Shown here: one piece after another, positions 22,531-33,148 of the stretch
Position numbering within the stretch: the first letter of the stretch is position 1
Layout: each line of letters begins with the position of its first letter
DNA from: Bubalus kerabau
Taxonomy: Eukaryota; Chordata; Mammalia; Artiodactyla; Bovidae
Direction: 5' to 3'
Length of the DNA stretch: 64,000 bases
NCBI RefSeq assembly: GCF_029407905.1
Contig: NC_073635.1
Coordinates: forward strand, 35,455,501 to 35,519,500
The notes under the pieces: model-generated
What the model saw: only the letters and a program-made list of their open reading frames with translations
What the model was told of the DNA's origin: nothing
Database searches by the model: none
Position numbers and translations under genes: made by a program

Positions 22531-22548
22531 AAGAATTCAGGAGTTCAA

Positions 22549-22844
22549 CCAACAGGGAGCAACCATTCTTCCTTTCACAGCAAAGAATCCTTCTGAAAAA
22601 ATCTCCTTTACTTAGTTTATCCCCAGCATAATTTATGCTCTGTCCTATTTGAATGGGAGATATAAACTCAAGAGAAGGAGGAGGGGCGTCCAACTTTGAA
22701 ATAAGAGGCAGGATTCCCATGACTGTGTTCCATCCATCACCAGGTGGATATGGATCTTATGCCCAAAAGAATGAACAAGAAGTCTTCCTCTCATTCTCAT
22801 AATTTAGGTCATTCATTCTTCATGTGCTAAAATCTTCCAGCACA
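22549..22844. other. Unique sequence
   Basis: Nothing recognised. Confidence 0.4.
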
Positions 22845-23168
22845 GGGCTTCCCTGGTGGTCCAGTGGTTAAGAATCCATCCACTTTACAATGCAGGGGAC
22901 ACTGGTTCGATCCCTAGTCCAGGAAGATCCCACGTGCAGCAGGGTAACTAAGCCCGTGCGTCACAACTACTAAGCTTGTGCTCTAGAGCCCAGAGCTGCG
23001 ACTACTGAGCTTGCACGCCTAGAGCCCGTGCTCTGCCACAAGAGAAGCCACCGTGAGAAGCCCGTGTACCGCAACTAGAGAGTAGCCCATGCTCAGTGCA
23101 ACTAGAGAAAGCCTGTGTGTAGCAACAGGTCCAGCGCAGCCAAAAACAAAAATAAATATTAAAAAGAC
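22845..23168 (+). mobile_element. CHR-2-type tRNA SINE, full length
   Basis: It begins GGGCTTCCCTGGTGGTCCAG, with tRNA-like box B GGTTCGATCC near 22903. It contains repeated AGAGCCC and CAACTA modules (CTAGAGCCCGTGCTCTG near 23019) and ends in AAAAATAAATATTAAAAA. This is the long cetartiodactyl SINE, distinct from Bov-tA after the first ~80 bp. No clear target duplication. Confidence 0.92.
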
Positions 23169-25724
23169 ACACACACTCAACTTCTAGTGCAGAGAGGAGG
23201 GGAGTAAAGGAAGAGAATCTGGAAGAACAGCATTGGGTTCCAAATGAGAAATCTGAAAACAACAAAACAAAGCAAGAAGAAGGAAGAGTATCATTTTATG
23301 TGTCTCTGTGACAAAGATTGGGAAGTGGCCACTCAATGGACAGATGGGGTTCTCACAGAATTAAAAAAAAAAACCCAGTAAGTAGTAAAACTATAAAAAT
23401 GAGGACATACTAGGAAAAAACCAGGATCCTTGGCTTCTCTTAAGAAATAAAATATCGCATTTCGACCCTGGGCTGATCTTCCCACTGAGCACTGGTTTTC
23501 CCATGGGTGACCCAGTGGGTCCCCACCCAAGAAGGCGAACTGCCTTCTCCTCTGCTGTGCCCTCCCCCAGGCTCAGCCTCCTGGTTGTAAATCACACCCC
23601 AAGGCTTTCCAGACCCGGGTTTGCAGCCGCTGCTTTGTCCCTTCCATGAAGGCAGATTAAACCCACCTGTTGGCAGGCTCAGGCCTCACCTCCCCTTAGA
23701 GGCAGAAGCCCCACTGAGCTTACACAAAACTAAGCTGCTTTGGCTTCAAGCTTTGAATTTCTGATTCAGAATCCAGATATACTATTCTGCTTTTTTTCTA
23801 AAATCTGGGTTTCCTTCATAGCTGTCTTGCTATTAACAATATGATAGACTCACCTATAGTCGCTATATTCAATATTTTAGTTATGCCATTCAGAAAACGA
23901 TCTGCATAATCCATGCAAATATAATAAAACTTATGAAAAAGTCATTCTTACAATATATACAGGTAAGAATTCCTATTCCAAATCACTGTGGGCAACAGTA
24001 GAATAGCCGATTTGGAGGAAAGAAGATGAATGGATGAGCAGGTGGAGGCTTGCTGCACTTTCCATTAACAGGTTGGCTCCAAAGTAACATGCACAAACCT
24101 CTTCCATGAAATTGATGAAATGCACCAGGTGAAGACCCAGCATTGGGACCAGGATGGGGAGGGCACTGCACCCCCACCCAGGGGTGCCCTGGATGAGTCC
24201 CCCTCCTGCTGCCTTCTGTGGTGCCTCTCAGGCTGACCGTTGTGTCCACTAGTCCTGTCTAGGAGGATCAGCTGACACCTTTCCTGTTTAAAAGCAGTAA
24301 TTTAGCCCAAATGCGGTAATGACTCATTTCTTAAAAGCTACATTAGGTGGGAGAATAGAAAAGACCATATGTGAAATGTATCAGTCCACACGAATGGCCT
24401 GAGCTGGCTCACGAGCTGGGTAAGCAAGTAAAAATCTGCGCATTGACTCACAGAAACCCCAGTCGTCACGGTAATCAGAGCAGGACACAGAGGACAATTG
24501 CATTGGACGTCAAGGGGGAAGGTATGGACCCAACACATGAGATGTAACAGAGATAAGGAGTGGCCGGTTGCACGTCTCGACTCTAGCTCAGAGCAGACCT
24601 TTCAGAGAGCCCAGGGTTTATCCTGTGCGGAAGCATCAGGGTGAGTTGCCAACTGGGACAGGTTTTGTGGACCGTGGAGGCTTGGCATGGATTCCGTTGA
24701 CCATCACCAGACGCCTCCTGGTACATTCCAGGCGTTTGCTTTTCTCCCAGGTCACACTGATCCAAGTCTGGCTGAAAATAATTGGACCCCGGCCTTCAAT
24801 ACAGGGCACCTAGTGCAGACTGACAGGCTGGAAACCACCCTTATGGCCACCCTCTTGTAGTTCATCACACCAACAAGGCTAACATTCCTCCCCTTCTCGA
24901 GCACAATCACATAATATAATCTCAAGGTATTAATTTCTTTATTTGGAGTCTGTCCTGAAACAAGGATACGGTTGGTTTGAATGTCTGGGATGTTCACAAT
25001 GTTAAAATGCTCAGCACCATATGTGGACCAGAGACACCCAGGGGAGGCTCTCTCAGAGAGATGAGACAAAGCCAATGCCGATGGCCTTTGAATCTCACAC
25101 GAGGGAAGAAAATGCTCCCAAGCGTGAGCCTCAAGCCAAGTGGCTTCATATGGGGACTGCAGGCAGTTATTATTAAACACTGAGAGTGTTCATAAAGAAG
25201 AAGACAGCGGCACAGATGGGAGAGGGCATGGATTATGCATGTCAGCAAGAACTAAGAGAGGTTAACACAATCAGAGCTTGGCCAACACAACTTCAAATTC
25301 ACAGAGACCAGGCTGACTGCTAGAGGACCACAGAGACACCTGACAGAACAGGAGATGTTGAGATGCGCTTGCCTCAAGAAGAGCGTTTCTTTCAAAACAC
25401 CTTTTGAGTTGCCTGATTTATAGGTTGGACAGCTGGTTGTGAGATGGGCAGGTGGAGATGAGATGGGGATCCAGTGGCTGTGTTTTGGAAGAAAGAAATT
25501 ATAGATGAGAAAGAGTGGTGTGGTGGTTTATATAAACCCTGACATTATGAAGTTATTGCTGAGAAAGACTGAGGAGAGGCTCCTACCGTCCCAGAGTGGC
25601 AGACCCTCCCTCCAGGAAAGTGGAGGGGACAGAAAATTCCTAAAGTCCACTCTGGGTTGAAGAGAGCCCCCACAATCGTGGCATGCTCACAACCAACCAA
25701 CCATAGCAAGATGATTTCCAGAAT
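23169..25724. other. Unique sequence, 2.5 kb
   Basis: No repeat recognised. Overlapping open frames around 24570-25250 (60 to 142 codons on both strands) show no protein motif. I cannot support a gene. Confidence 0.4.
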
Positions 25725-25932
25725 TTAAAATGACACACATCCGCTATTGATACTATGCATAAAATAGACAACTTATGAGAACCTACCAAACAGCACAGGG
25801 AACTCTACTCCGTGCACTGTGGTGACCTAAATGGGGAGGAAATCCAAAATTGAGGGATCATACACATAGGTGTGGCTGATTCATTTTACTGTACACCAGA
25901 AATGAACAACATCGTAAAGTAACTCTAATCCA
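25725..25932 (+). mobile_element. L1 3'-UTR fragment
   Basis: TATGCATAAAATAGACAACT near 25754, CAGCACAGGGAACTCTACTC near 25791 and TTTTACTGTACACCAGAAAT near 25884 follow the artiodactyl L1 3' end in order. It is diverged and truncated. Confidence 0.75.
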
Positions 25933-26555
25933 GGAACATTTCATTGAAAACATTTTGTAAAAAGAAACAAAATGACTTGGAACACAATGCGATAAGTGGG
26001 AAGCACCCAACTGGGGCGAGCTGGAGGGACTGGCTGGATCTTCACTGCATGTCTGCGGCTTCGCACCCACTCCTCCTCGACCTGCCGAGCATCAGTGTCC
26101 TCTGGACAGACCGTCACACCCACCGCTGGAGACCGTTGAGGCCATGAGGTGACCTCATGTGTGAAAATAAATAAGCTCAAAAGTGCTGGGCGAATGGAAA
26201 GTTTTATTGTCATAAGTTGTGATCGTGAAATCATGAGTCAGAGCAAGGGATGCTCGTTTCCTTTGCTGTGGCTTCAGCTCAAGTGAGGAGTCAGGAGATG
26301 ACAGGCTTTAGTCCAGGCACACTGGGCAGGGTGCACGGGGCCCCTCATGGATTCAAACCCTCCTTTCCCTTTGGTTGCCCATCACTCAGCTGGGGCCATG
26401 ACAGGAAGGGCATGGAGTAACCAGACTGTATTAACATATAATGTTTAAAATACGAAGAAAAGTCCAATCTTCATATTGTCTTTAGTGAAATGCCTTTTCA
26501 TATCATACACTCATTTTCTATTTGGATGACTTCTTTTTTCATATTGAGTTTCCAG
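25933..26555. other. Unique sequence
   Basis: No element recognised. The 26090-26150 part has CpG-containing, GC-richer sequence but no gene signature. Confidence 0.4.
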
Positions 26556-26760
26556 AAAGTGAAAGTGCTATTCACTCAGCCGTGTCCGACTCTTTGAGAC
26601 CCATGGACTATAGCCCACCAGGCTCCACTGTCCGTGGGATTCTCCAGGCAAGAATACTGGAGTGGGTTGCCATTTTCTTCTCCAGGAGATCTTCCCAACC
26701 CAGAGATCGAACCTGGGTTTCCTAAATTGCAGGCGGATCCTTTACTGTCTGAGCCATCCA
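26556..26760 (-). mobile_element. Bov-tA SINE
   Basis: The minus-strand copy begins with GTCACTCAGTCG-like shared end near 26572 and runs to the head near 26757. Only a 6-bp flank match (TCCAGA) is seen, which is not conclusive. Confidence 0.92.
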
Positions 26761-26947
26761 GAGCTCTTGCTATATTTTATATGCAAATTCAAGGTTGGCA
26801 ATGTGACTTACAAATATTTTCCCTGTTCTGTAGTTTTATCTTTTCTTTCTCTTAACAAGGTCTTCCATAGAGCAAATGTTTTTCACTCTTGCTGAAGTCC
26901 AAGTTATCTTTTTTTTTTTTCTTTTATGGCCATGCTTTGGTATCATT

Positions 26948-27074
26948 CAGAGAAGGCAATGGCACCCCACTCCAGTGTTCTTGCCTGGAGAATCCCAGGG
27001 GCGGCGGAGCCTGGTGGGCTGCCGTCTATGGGGTCGCAGAGTTGGACGCGACTGAAGCAACTTAGCAGCAGCAG
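26948..27074 (+). mobile_element. Single Bov-A unit with perfect 11-bp target duplication
   Basis: One Bov-A unit (AGAGAAGGCAATGGCACCCC to GACTGAAGCAACTTAG) with CAGCAGCAG tail and no tRNA head. TTGGTATCATT flanks it at 26937-26947 and 27075-27085. It matches the second unit of the dimers by its GCCGTCTATGGGGTCGCAGAG wording, so it may be a truncated dimer. Confidence 0.95.
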
Positions 27075-27194
27075 TTGGTATCATTAGATATTTCTTACTT
27101 GGAAACAATGACAGTTTTTCTCAATGGCCAAGCATGATAGTACAGACTTTGGTTTTCAACTTTCCTTCTTCCAATGAAATGGAAACCACTAGGC

Positions 27195-27408
27195 ACTTTT
27201 GAATTGTGGTGCTGGAGAAGACTCCTGAGGGAGGAGATCAAACCAGCCAAACCTAAAGGAAATCAACCCTGAATATTTATTGGAGAGACTGATTGAAATT
27301 GAAATTGGTGCTGAAATCAAAGCACCAATTCTTTGGCCACCTGATGCGAAGAACCAACTAATTGGAATCGGATACGACTGAGCGACTGAATAACAACAAT
27401 AACAAGGC
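27195..27408 (+). mobile_element. Rearranged BovB 3' fragment
   Basis: BovB C-terminal coding sequence (CACTTTTGAATTGTGGTGCT to GGCCACCTGATGCGAAGAAC) jumps at about 27365 to the terminal GGATACGACTGAGCGACTG and an AAC-type tail, so most of the 3' end is deleted. A 10-bp-arm hairpin (27303-27330) is embedded in it. Confidence 0.8.
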
Positions 27409-27427
27409 CCTTACAGTTTGTGTGCGT

Positions 27428-28073
27428 CAGTTCAGTTCAGTTCAGTTCAGTCGCTAAGTCATGTCCAAGTCTTTGCAACCCCATGAACCGCAGCATGCCA
27501 GGCCTCCCTGTCCATCACCAACTCCCAGAGTCCACCCAAACCCATGTCCATCGAGTCAATGATGTCATCCAACCATCTCATCCTCTGTCGTCCCCTTCTC
27601 TTCCTACCCTTAATCTTTCCCAGCATCAGGGTTTTTTCCAATGAGTTAGCTCTTCGCATCAGGTGGCCAAAGTATTGGAGTTTCAGCTTCAACATCAGTC
27701 CTTCCAATGAACACCCAGGACTGATCTCCTTTAGGATGGGCTAATTGGATCTCCTTGCAGTCCAAGGGACTCTCAAGAGTCTTCTCCAACACCACAGTTC
27801 AAAAGCATCAGTTCTTCTGCACTCAGCTTTCTTTAGAGTCCAACTCTCACATCCATACATGACCACTGGAAAAACCATAGCCTTAACTAGACAGACCTTT
27901 GTTGGCAAAGTAATGTCTCTGCTTTTGAATATGCTATCTAGGTTGGTCATAACTTTCCTTCCAAGGAGTAAGCGTCTTTTAATTTCATGGCTGCAGTCAC
28001 CATCTGCAGTGATTTTGGAGCCCAGAAAAATAAAGTCTGACACTGTTTCCACTGTTTCCCCATCTATTTCCCA
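27428..28073 (-). mobile_element. 5'-truncated BovB LINE
   Basis: The 3' end (TTCAG repeats) starts at 27428. The minus frame 27741-28091 reads as the BovB RT C-terminal region (VSDFIFLGSKITADGDCSHE) and 27459-27707 as the far C-terminus. The two frames are separated by a stop/frameshift near 27740. No clear target duplication. Confidence 0.93.
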
Positions 28074-28271
28074 AAAGCAGAAATAGAACATCTAGAGTTC
28101 TTATAAATAGTCGTTAATCATTCCTAAGTTGCTTAATTTACCCCATTGTGCCAGTATGGGTATTACTCTTTAATTCTTCCTCTTATTTTTCTCAAATTTA
28201 AATACATGCATAAAATTTCTTAGTATTTGTTTTACTATTTTCTTTAAGAGTATGGATTTGATATTTCTTTT

Positions 28272-28531
28272 TATATAATTTTTATTTATTTATTTTTGGC
28301 GGTGCTGGGTCTTCATTGCTGTGAGGGCTACTCTCTGTCTGCGGTGCGTGGGCTTCTCATTGTGGTGGCTTCTTTCGTTTCAGCTCACGAGCTCTAGAGC
28401 ATGGCTCAGTAGCTGTGGCTCAGGGACTTGGTGGCTCTGCACATGTGGGACTTTTCTGGACCAGGGATCAGACCCATGTCCCCTGCACTGGCAGGCAGAT
28501 TCTTTACCACTGGACCACCAGGGAAACCCCC
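28272..28531 (-). mobile_element. CHR-2-type tRNA SINE, minus strand
   Basis: Reverse-complement tRNA-like head (CACCAGGGAAACCCC near 28517, CAGGGATCAGACCCA near 28461), then GCTCTAGAGC-type modules and a TTTATTTATTTATTTTTGG tail near 28283. It is more diverged than the copy at 22845. Confidence 0.82.
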
Positions 28532-28633
28532 CAAAATTTCTTAATATGTGATCCAGAGGAAAATAATGGAGCCCTCTTAACCCTGTATGGCCATTTAGAC
28601 TGTGCAGTTTAAAACACCCTAACCCATCTGACC

Positions 28634-28908
28634 TGGAGAAGGAAATGGCAACCCACTCCAGTACTCTTGCCTGGAAAATCCCAGGTGTGGATGGAGGAGC
28701 CTGGTAGGCTACAGTCTATGGGGTCTCGAAGAGTCGGACATGACTGAGCGACTTCACTTTCACTGTTCACTTTCACACATTGGAGAAAGAAATGGCAACC
28801 CACTCCAGTGTTCTTGCTGGAGAAGCTCAGGGACAGAGGAGCCTGGTAGGCTGCCATCTATGGGGTCCACAGAGTCGGACACGACTGAAGCGACTTAGCC
28901 TCAGCAGC
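28634..28908 (+). mobile_element. Bov-A dimer SINE with perfect 13-bp target duplication
   Basis: Two Bov-A units are joined by a CACTTTCACTGTTCACTTTC linker, ending in CAGCAGCA. AACCCATCTGACC is duplicated at 28621-28633 and 28909-28921. Same architecture as 13873-14154. Confidence 0.96.
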
Positions 28909-28921
28909 AACCCATCTGACC

Positions 28922-30310
28922 ACACACTGAGTCCTGATCACAGGTAAACGAACCCCTGTGAGCAGAGAGCTTCCCAAACTCACCTGAAACACAAAGTAAA
29001 CATCACTCATTAAGGACTTCTCTAACTATTTTTCTCTACATAACCATTCATCTCCATCAGCTATAAAATGGTCAGCAAAAAAAGGAAAAAGAAAGAGATC
29101 AGCTTTTATCTTTACCATCCATTTGTTTAGAACATGCAGACAGCTTCATTTAGCAGAAAATTTAGCTCTGGCATAATAAAAATTCTACAGTTACTAGAAA
29201 TTGCCAGTTACTCTAAAATCAGTTGGGGACCTTGACTGGAATTTGTATCATAGAGTTAAATAAAATAACTTTAAAAGAACATTCTATTATGAAGTAACTT
29301 GATTATAAGTTCTCTATAAAATGCTGGGTTTGTTTTTCAATTCCATATTTCCTATTCACATACAGAAATTTAAAAGTATAATTTTGTCAATCTATATGGT
29401 TTCCAGTGGGAAAATAGATCTATGTTCTCCTAAATTTATACCACTTAACAGCAGATTCTTAAAGCATAATATTTTAAAATGAGATGATTTTAGTTGTGAG
29501 TCTTTATATTTGTTTGTTTTCTGTTATCTTGTCTAATAACTCTTAATGGTGAATATAATTCTCTCCTGACAAAGGAAGATACTGAACTCATTGTCAGAGC
29601 TATTTTGATAATATTTTGAACAGGGAGAATAAACTTTCTTGAAGAACTCATCCACGTATGTGGTTTCTACAATACTTGTTTCTAAAAATATAGTCACACT
29701 TCCTTGTAGCTTTCTTGTGAAAAACTAATGTGTTTCGTTTACTCATTTACTGGCCATATTTTATCGACACCATTTTCAAACCTGAAAGCTGGAGTGACAA
29801 GTCACAGAAGCCAAGGCCACTACTAAGACAAACGAGACACCTGTGAGCACTTCGTAGAGATTTGCACTGAATATGGAAGCGGTCCTGCCTCCTCAGGGCA
29901 GGTTCTTGGGTCAGAAAGACACTGAAACGCCCGCCACTCTCAGCGAGCTTTTCTGAGGCTGCAAATTGCAATTGTTCCATTTCTAGAAGGGCATGTTGAT
30001 GGATTTGGGGTGGGTGGAGCTAAACCAATTTTCTTCTCTACCACTTTCTTTTGGACGGATTTATCAATCAATTAAAAAAAAAAAAAACAATAGCCACAAA
30101 AACCCAACCTTCAGAGATAAATTAGGAAGTGGTCTCTCCACATTGTTTTATTCACTAAACATACTGATTGAGTACCTGTCATGCGTAGCTGGGTTGCCCT
30201 GTTTCAGCGGTCCCACACATTATACACACATGTAGATCTTTGAAGTCCACCTTATTAACCACAGCCTCCTGTGGCTTCATGGATTTTTTTTTTCCTATTT
30301 TTAATCTTTA
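28922..30310. other. Unique AT-rich sequence
   Basis: No recognised element. A weak MIR-like phrase (CTGATTGAGTACCTGTCATG near 30163) is too short to call. An A-run lies at 30074-30087. Confidence 0.45.
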
Positions 30311-30670
30311 GAGTAATAATAATCATCTCTGGTGGCTCAGCAGTAAAGAATCCACCTGCCAAAGTAGGAGATGCAGGTTCGATCCCTGGGTTGGGAAGAT
30401 CCCCTGGAGGAGGGCATGGCAACCCACTCCAGTGTTCTTGCCTGGAGAATCCCATGGACAGAGGAGCCTGGCAGGCTACAGTCTATGCGGTCGCAAAGAG
30501 TCAGACACACCTGAGTGACTAAACAATAGCAACAACAACAATCATCTCTATAATAACAGCCTTTGAGCACTTGACGGCAAGCCAGGCACAATGCTAAGAT
30601 TAATAAGCCCTTATCTGATCTTCCAACAAACTGAGACCCATTCAAGCATCATCCAGAGTGTGCAAAGCAG
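30311..30670 (+). repeat. MIR SINE interrupted by a Bov-tA SINE
   Basis: The MIR head (AGTAATAATAATCATC) lies before the SINE. ATAATAACAGCCTTTGAGCA, GCCAGGCACAATGCTAAG and CTTATCTGATCTTCCAACAA continue after it at 30550-30632, in MIR order. Confidence 0.55.
30331..30539 (+). mobile_element. Bov-tA SINE with perfect 10-bp target duplication
   Basis: The SINE is full length with an AACAACAAC tail. AATCATCTCT flanks it at 30321-30330 and 30540-30549. The target is an old MIR. Confidence 0.95.
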
Positions 30671-31509
30671 ACACAAACTGCCACCTGTCTGTGGTCACTT
30701 GCCCTTTGGGACTTTTGGGACCTCATCTCAGGTATGTCTATGTCCAAAGCCAGGTCTCGTAACTACTGTGTTATTCAGATTTATCATTAGTTGAACAGGA
30801 GGCTTCATTCATGATGAAATGAAATCCTTTTAAACCTTATTCAGGTGCTGGTGGTTGCAGAGTCAGCTTTGCTTGTCTGCACAGACACCTGTCCACACAC
30901 CTGCCTGTTCCCTGCAGGAGCCGCGCTGAATGGATATGTGTCTCCCGCCCCTACCCGGCCCCCTTTGTGAACACCAGCCATTCAGAGGCCAGATGGACCT
31001 CAGCCCTGAGCTGAAGTGCTTATATTCACTCAGAAATTTTGTTCTCTTAGGATTTAATGTTCACTTACAGGTCACAATAGAAAGTCTATCAAAACCAAGA
31101 CAAATAAAATATGTTGCTTGAATATAAAGTGTTTCTAGCTTTTTGTTATTGCATGCTATAAACATGCTGTTTCTCTCATTTTTTTATAGTAGAAAGTGCA
31201 AACAGCGACAGCTACTCATGGGAGGCACAAAGAGTGCTCATAGAGGAGGGTTTTGTGGAGTCTGGACCCTAAACCACTTGTCATTTCATAGGATTCCAAG
31301 CACAGGAGCAGATTAAAACAAACAGATCAAATGGATTCTTGTATGATCATATAGAAAAAAATTAAACTGGCCTCAAAACAATATTAATACGAGATAAAAG
31401 TAGTCTTAACACAAAAGAACAATTTCTTAATGGGGCCAGGAGCCGTATCTGGAGACCAGCCATCGAGGAAAGCAGGAGCCCGGGATCACATTAGATAGTC
31501 CTCTGATGG
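30671..31509. other. Unique sequence
   Basis: No repeat or gene recognised. Confidence 0.4.
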
Positions 31510-31655
31510 AGGGTCTCCACACCCGATGGTAATCACGAGCCCACGTGGGTGCTGAGCACCTGAACTGTGGCTGGCATGACCGAGAAAGCAAATGTTTTAT
31601 GTCACGTAACTGTGATTCATTTTAACTGTAATGGTCACATACCGTGGCTCCTGCC
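31510..31655. mobile_element. DNA-transposon fossil (MER type)
   Basis: AATCACGAGCCCACGTGGGT, GAGCACCTGAACTGTGGCTG and ATACCGTGGCTCCTG recall a short mammalian non-autonomous DNA transposon whose consensus holds AGCCACATGTGGCT and CTTGAAATGTGGCTAG. Subfamily not named. Confidence 0.5.
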
Positions 31656-31683
31656 TCTCCCATTGGATATCACAGCTTAAAGA

Positions 31684-32546
31684 CAATGTGGGACATGTAT
31701 ACAATGAAGTATTACACAGCCCTCTCTTTCCTCACACCAGGCAGAGTGGCCATCATCACCAAGTCTACAAACAATAAATGCTGGAGAGGGTGTGGACAAA
31801 AGGGAACCCTCCTACACTGTTGGTGGGATTGTGACCTGATACAGCCATTATGGGGAACAGTATGGTGGGCCCTTAAAAAACTAAAAATAGAGCTACCACG
31901 TGACCCTGCAACCCCACCACTGGGCAAATACCCTGAGAAAACCACAATTCCAAAAGACACTTGTACCCCAATGTTCATAGCAGCACTATTTAGAATAGCC
32001 AGGACATGGAAGCAACCCAGATGTCCATTAACAGATGAAGGGGTGAGGAAGATGTACATATATACAATGGAATATTACCCAGCAAAGAAAAAGAATGAAT
32101 CTGAGTGAGTTCTAGTGAGGTGGATGAACCTAGAGCCTGTTATACAGAGTGAAAAGTAAGTCAGAAAGAGAAAAACAAACATTGTATATGAACACATATC
32201 TATGGATTCTAGAAAAATAGTATTGATGAACCTGTTTGCAGGGAAGGAATGGAGACACAGATGCAAAAGGCAGACTTGTGGACCCAGTTGGGGAGAGAAT
32301 GGGAGGAATAGAGAGAGCAACATCAGCATATTTATATATACACCATCATGGGTAAAATGGATAGGCATGAGAAGTTGCTATAAAACGTAGGGAGCCAGCC
32401 TGGGCTCTGTGATGACCTGAGGCGGGGGAGGGAGGGAAGGGAGGCTCAAGCGGGAGGGATATATGCACAATTGTGCCTGATTTGTGCAGTTGTGTGGCAG
32501 AAACCAACACAACACTGTAAAGCAATATTCCTCCAGTTAAAAAACA
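31684..32546 (+). mobile_element. Bovine-type L1 3' end (ORF2 C-terminus plus 3' UTR)
   Basis: An open frame ending at 32108 encodes the L1 ORF2 tail: GTLLHCWWDCDLIQPLW, then KLKIELPRDPATPPLGKYPE, CTPMFIAALFRIARTWKQP and YTMEYYPAKKK. The typical 3' UTR follows, with CTGTGATGACCTGAGGCGG near 32407 and terminus AACACAACACTGTAAAGC near 32507. Oddly, the first ~40 bases (31684-31724, MWDMYTMKYYTA) duplicate the ORF2 terminus found again at 32046-32085. The copy is 5'-truncated and cannot encode a working reverse transcriptase. Confidence 0.9.
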
Positions 32547-32931
32547 AACAGAAAGGACAAGAAGCATGTTCTCTCAATCATGAGGAGTAGACGGCGTCTG
32601 GTTCTCTGTTTTAGCATCCAACAACAACAAGGTGGAGGGGGAGACGCCAGGTGGGGGCGAGAAGCCTGGTACAGAGGGCGGGTGGGGCAGAAATGACTCC
32701 TGCGGGTTTAGATAATGCTTCCTCCAGGGGGACCTCCCTGACCACCCCTCTGCTCCCTGCCCTCACGGCCCTGCAGGTGCCCCGACCCCATCACACCACA
32801 GCAGGTCCCCAGTTGTGTCCTTGTGTCCACACGTGGACCACAGGCCTGGGGAGGAACACTGGGGCCCCCACATCCTCCCCCCGTGCCTGCCCACAGGGTG
32901 CCAACACCCCGGGCCCAAGCCATGAACCAGA
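32547..32931. other. Unique, GC-rich sequence
   Basis: A GC-rich 300-bp stretch (32630-32930) is open on both strands (up to about 100 codons before entering the SINE). No domain is visible, so no gene is called. Confidence 0.4.
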
Positions 32932-32943
32932 ACCTGAGGATGT

Positions 32944-33136
32944 GTGTTGTGTGCTCAGTCATTCAGTCGTGTCTGACACTTTGCAACCCCATGGACTGCA
33001 GCCCACCAGGCTCCTCTGTCCACGGGATTCTCCAGGCAAGAATACTGGAGTGGGTTGCCACTTCCTCCTCCAGGGGATCTTCCTGACCCAGGGATAAAGC
33101 TTGGGTCTCCTGTATCGGCAGGCAGGTTCTTTATTC
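32944..33136 (-). mobile_element. Bov-tA SINE with 12-bp target duplication
   Basis: The minus-strand SINE is flanked by ACCTGAGGATGT at 32932-32943 and ACCTGAGGACGT at 33137-33148. The only difference is a T/C at a CpG site, as expected from decay of one copy. Confidence 0.94.
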
Positions 33137-33148
33137 ACCTGAGGACGT

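Noticed and set aside
32651..33097. 148-codon frame as coding
   Set aside because: Its C-terminal third is SINE translation (GVGCHFLLQGIFLTQG is a typical Bov-tA peptide), so the frame is a composite.
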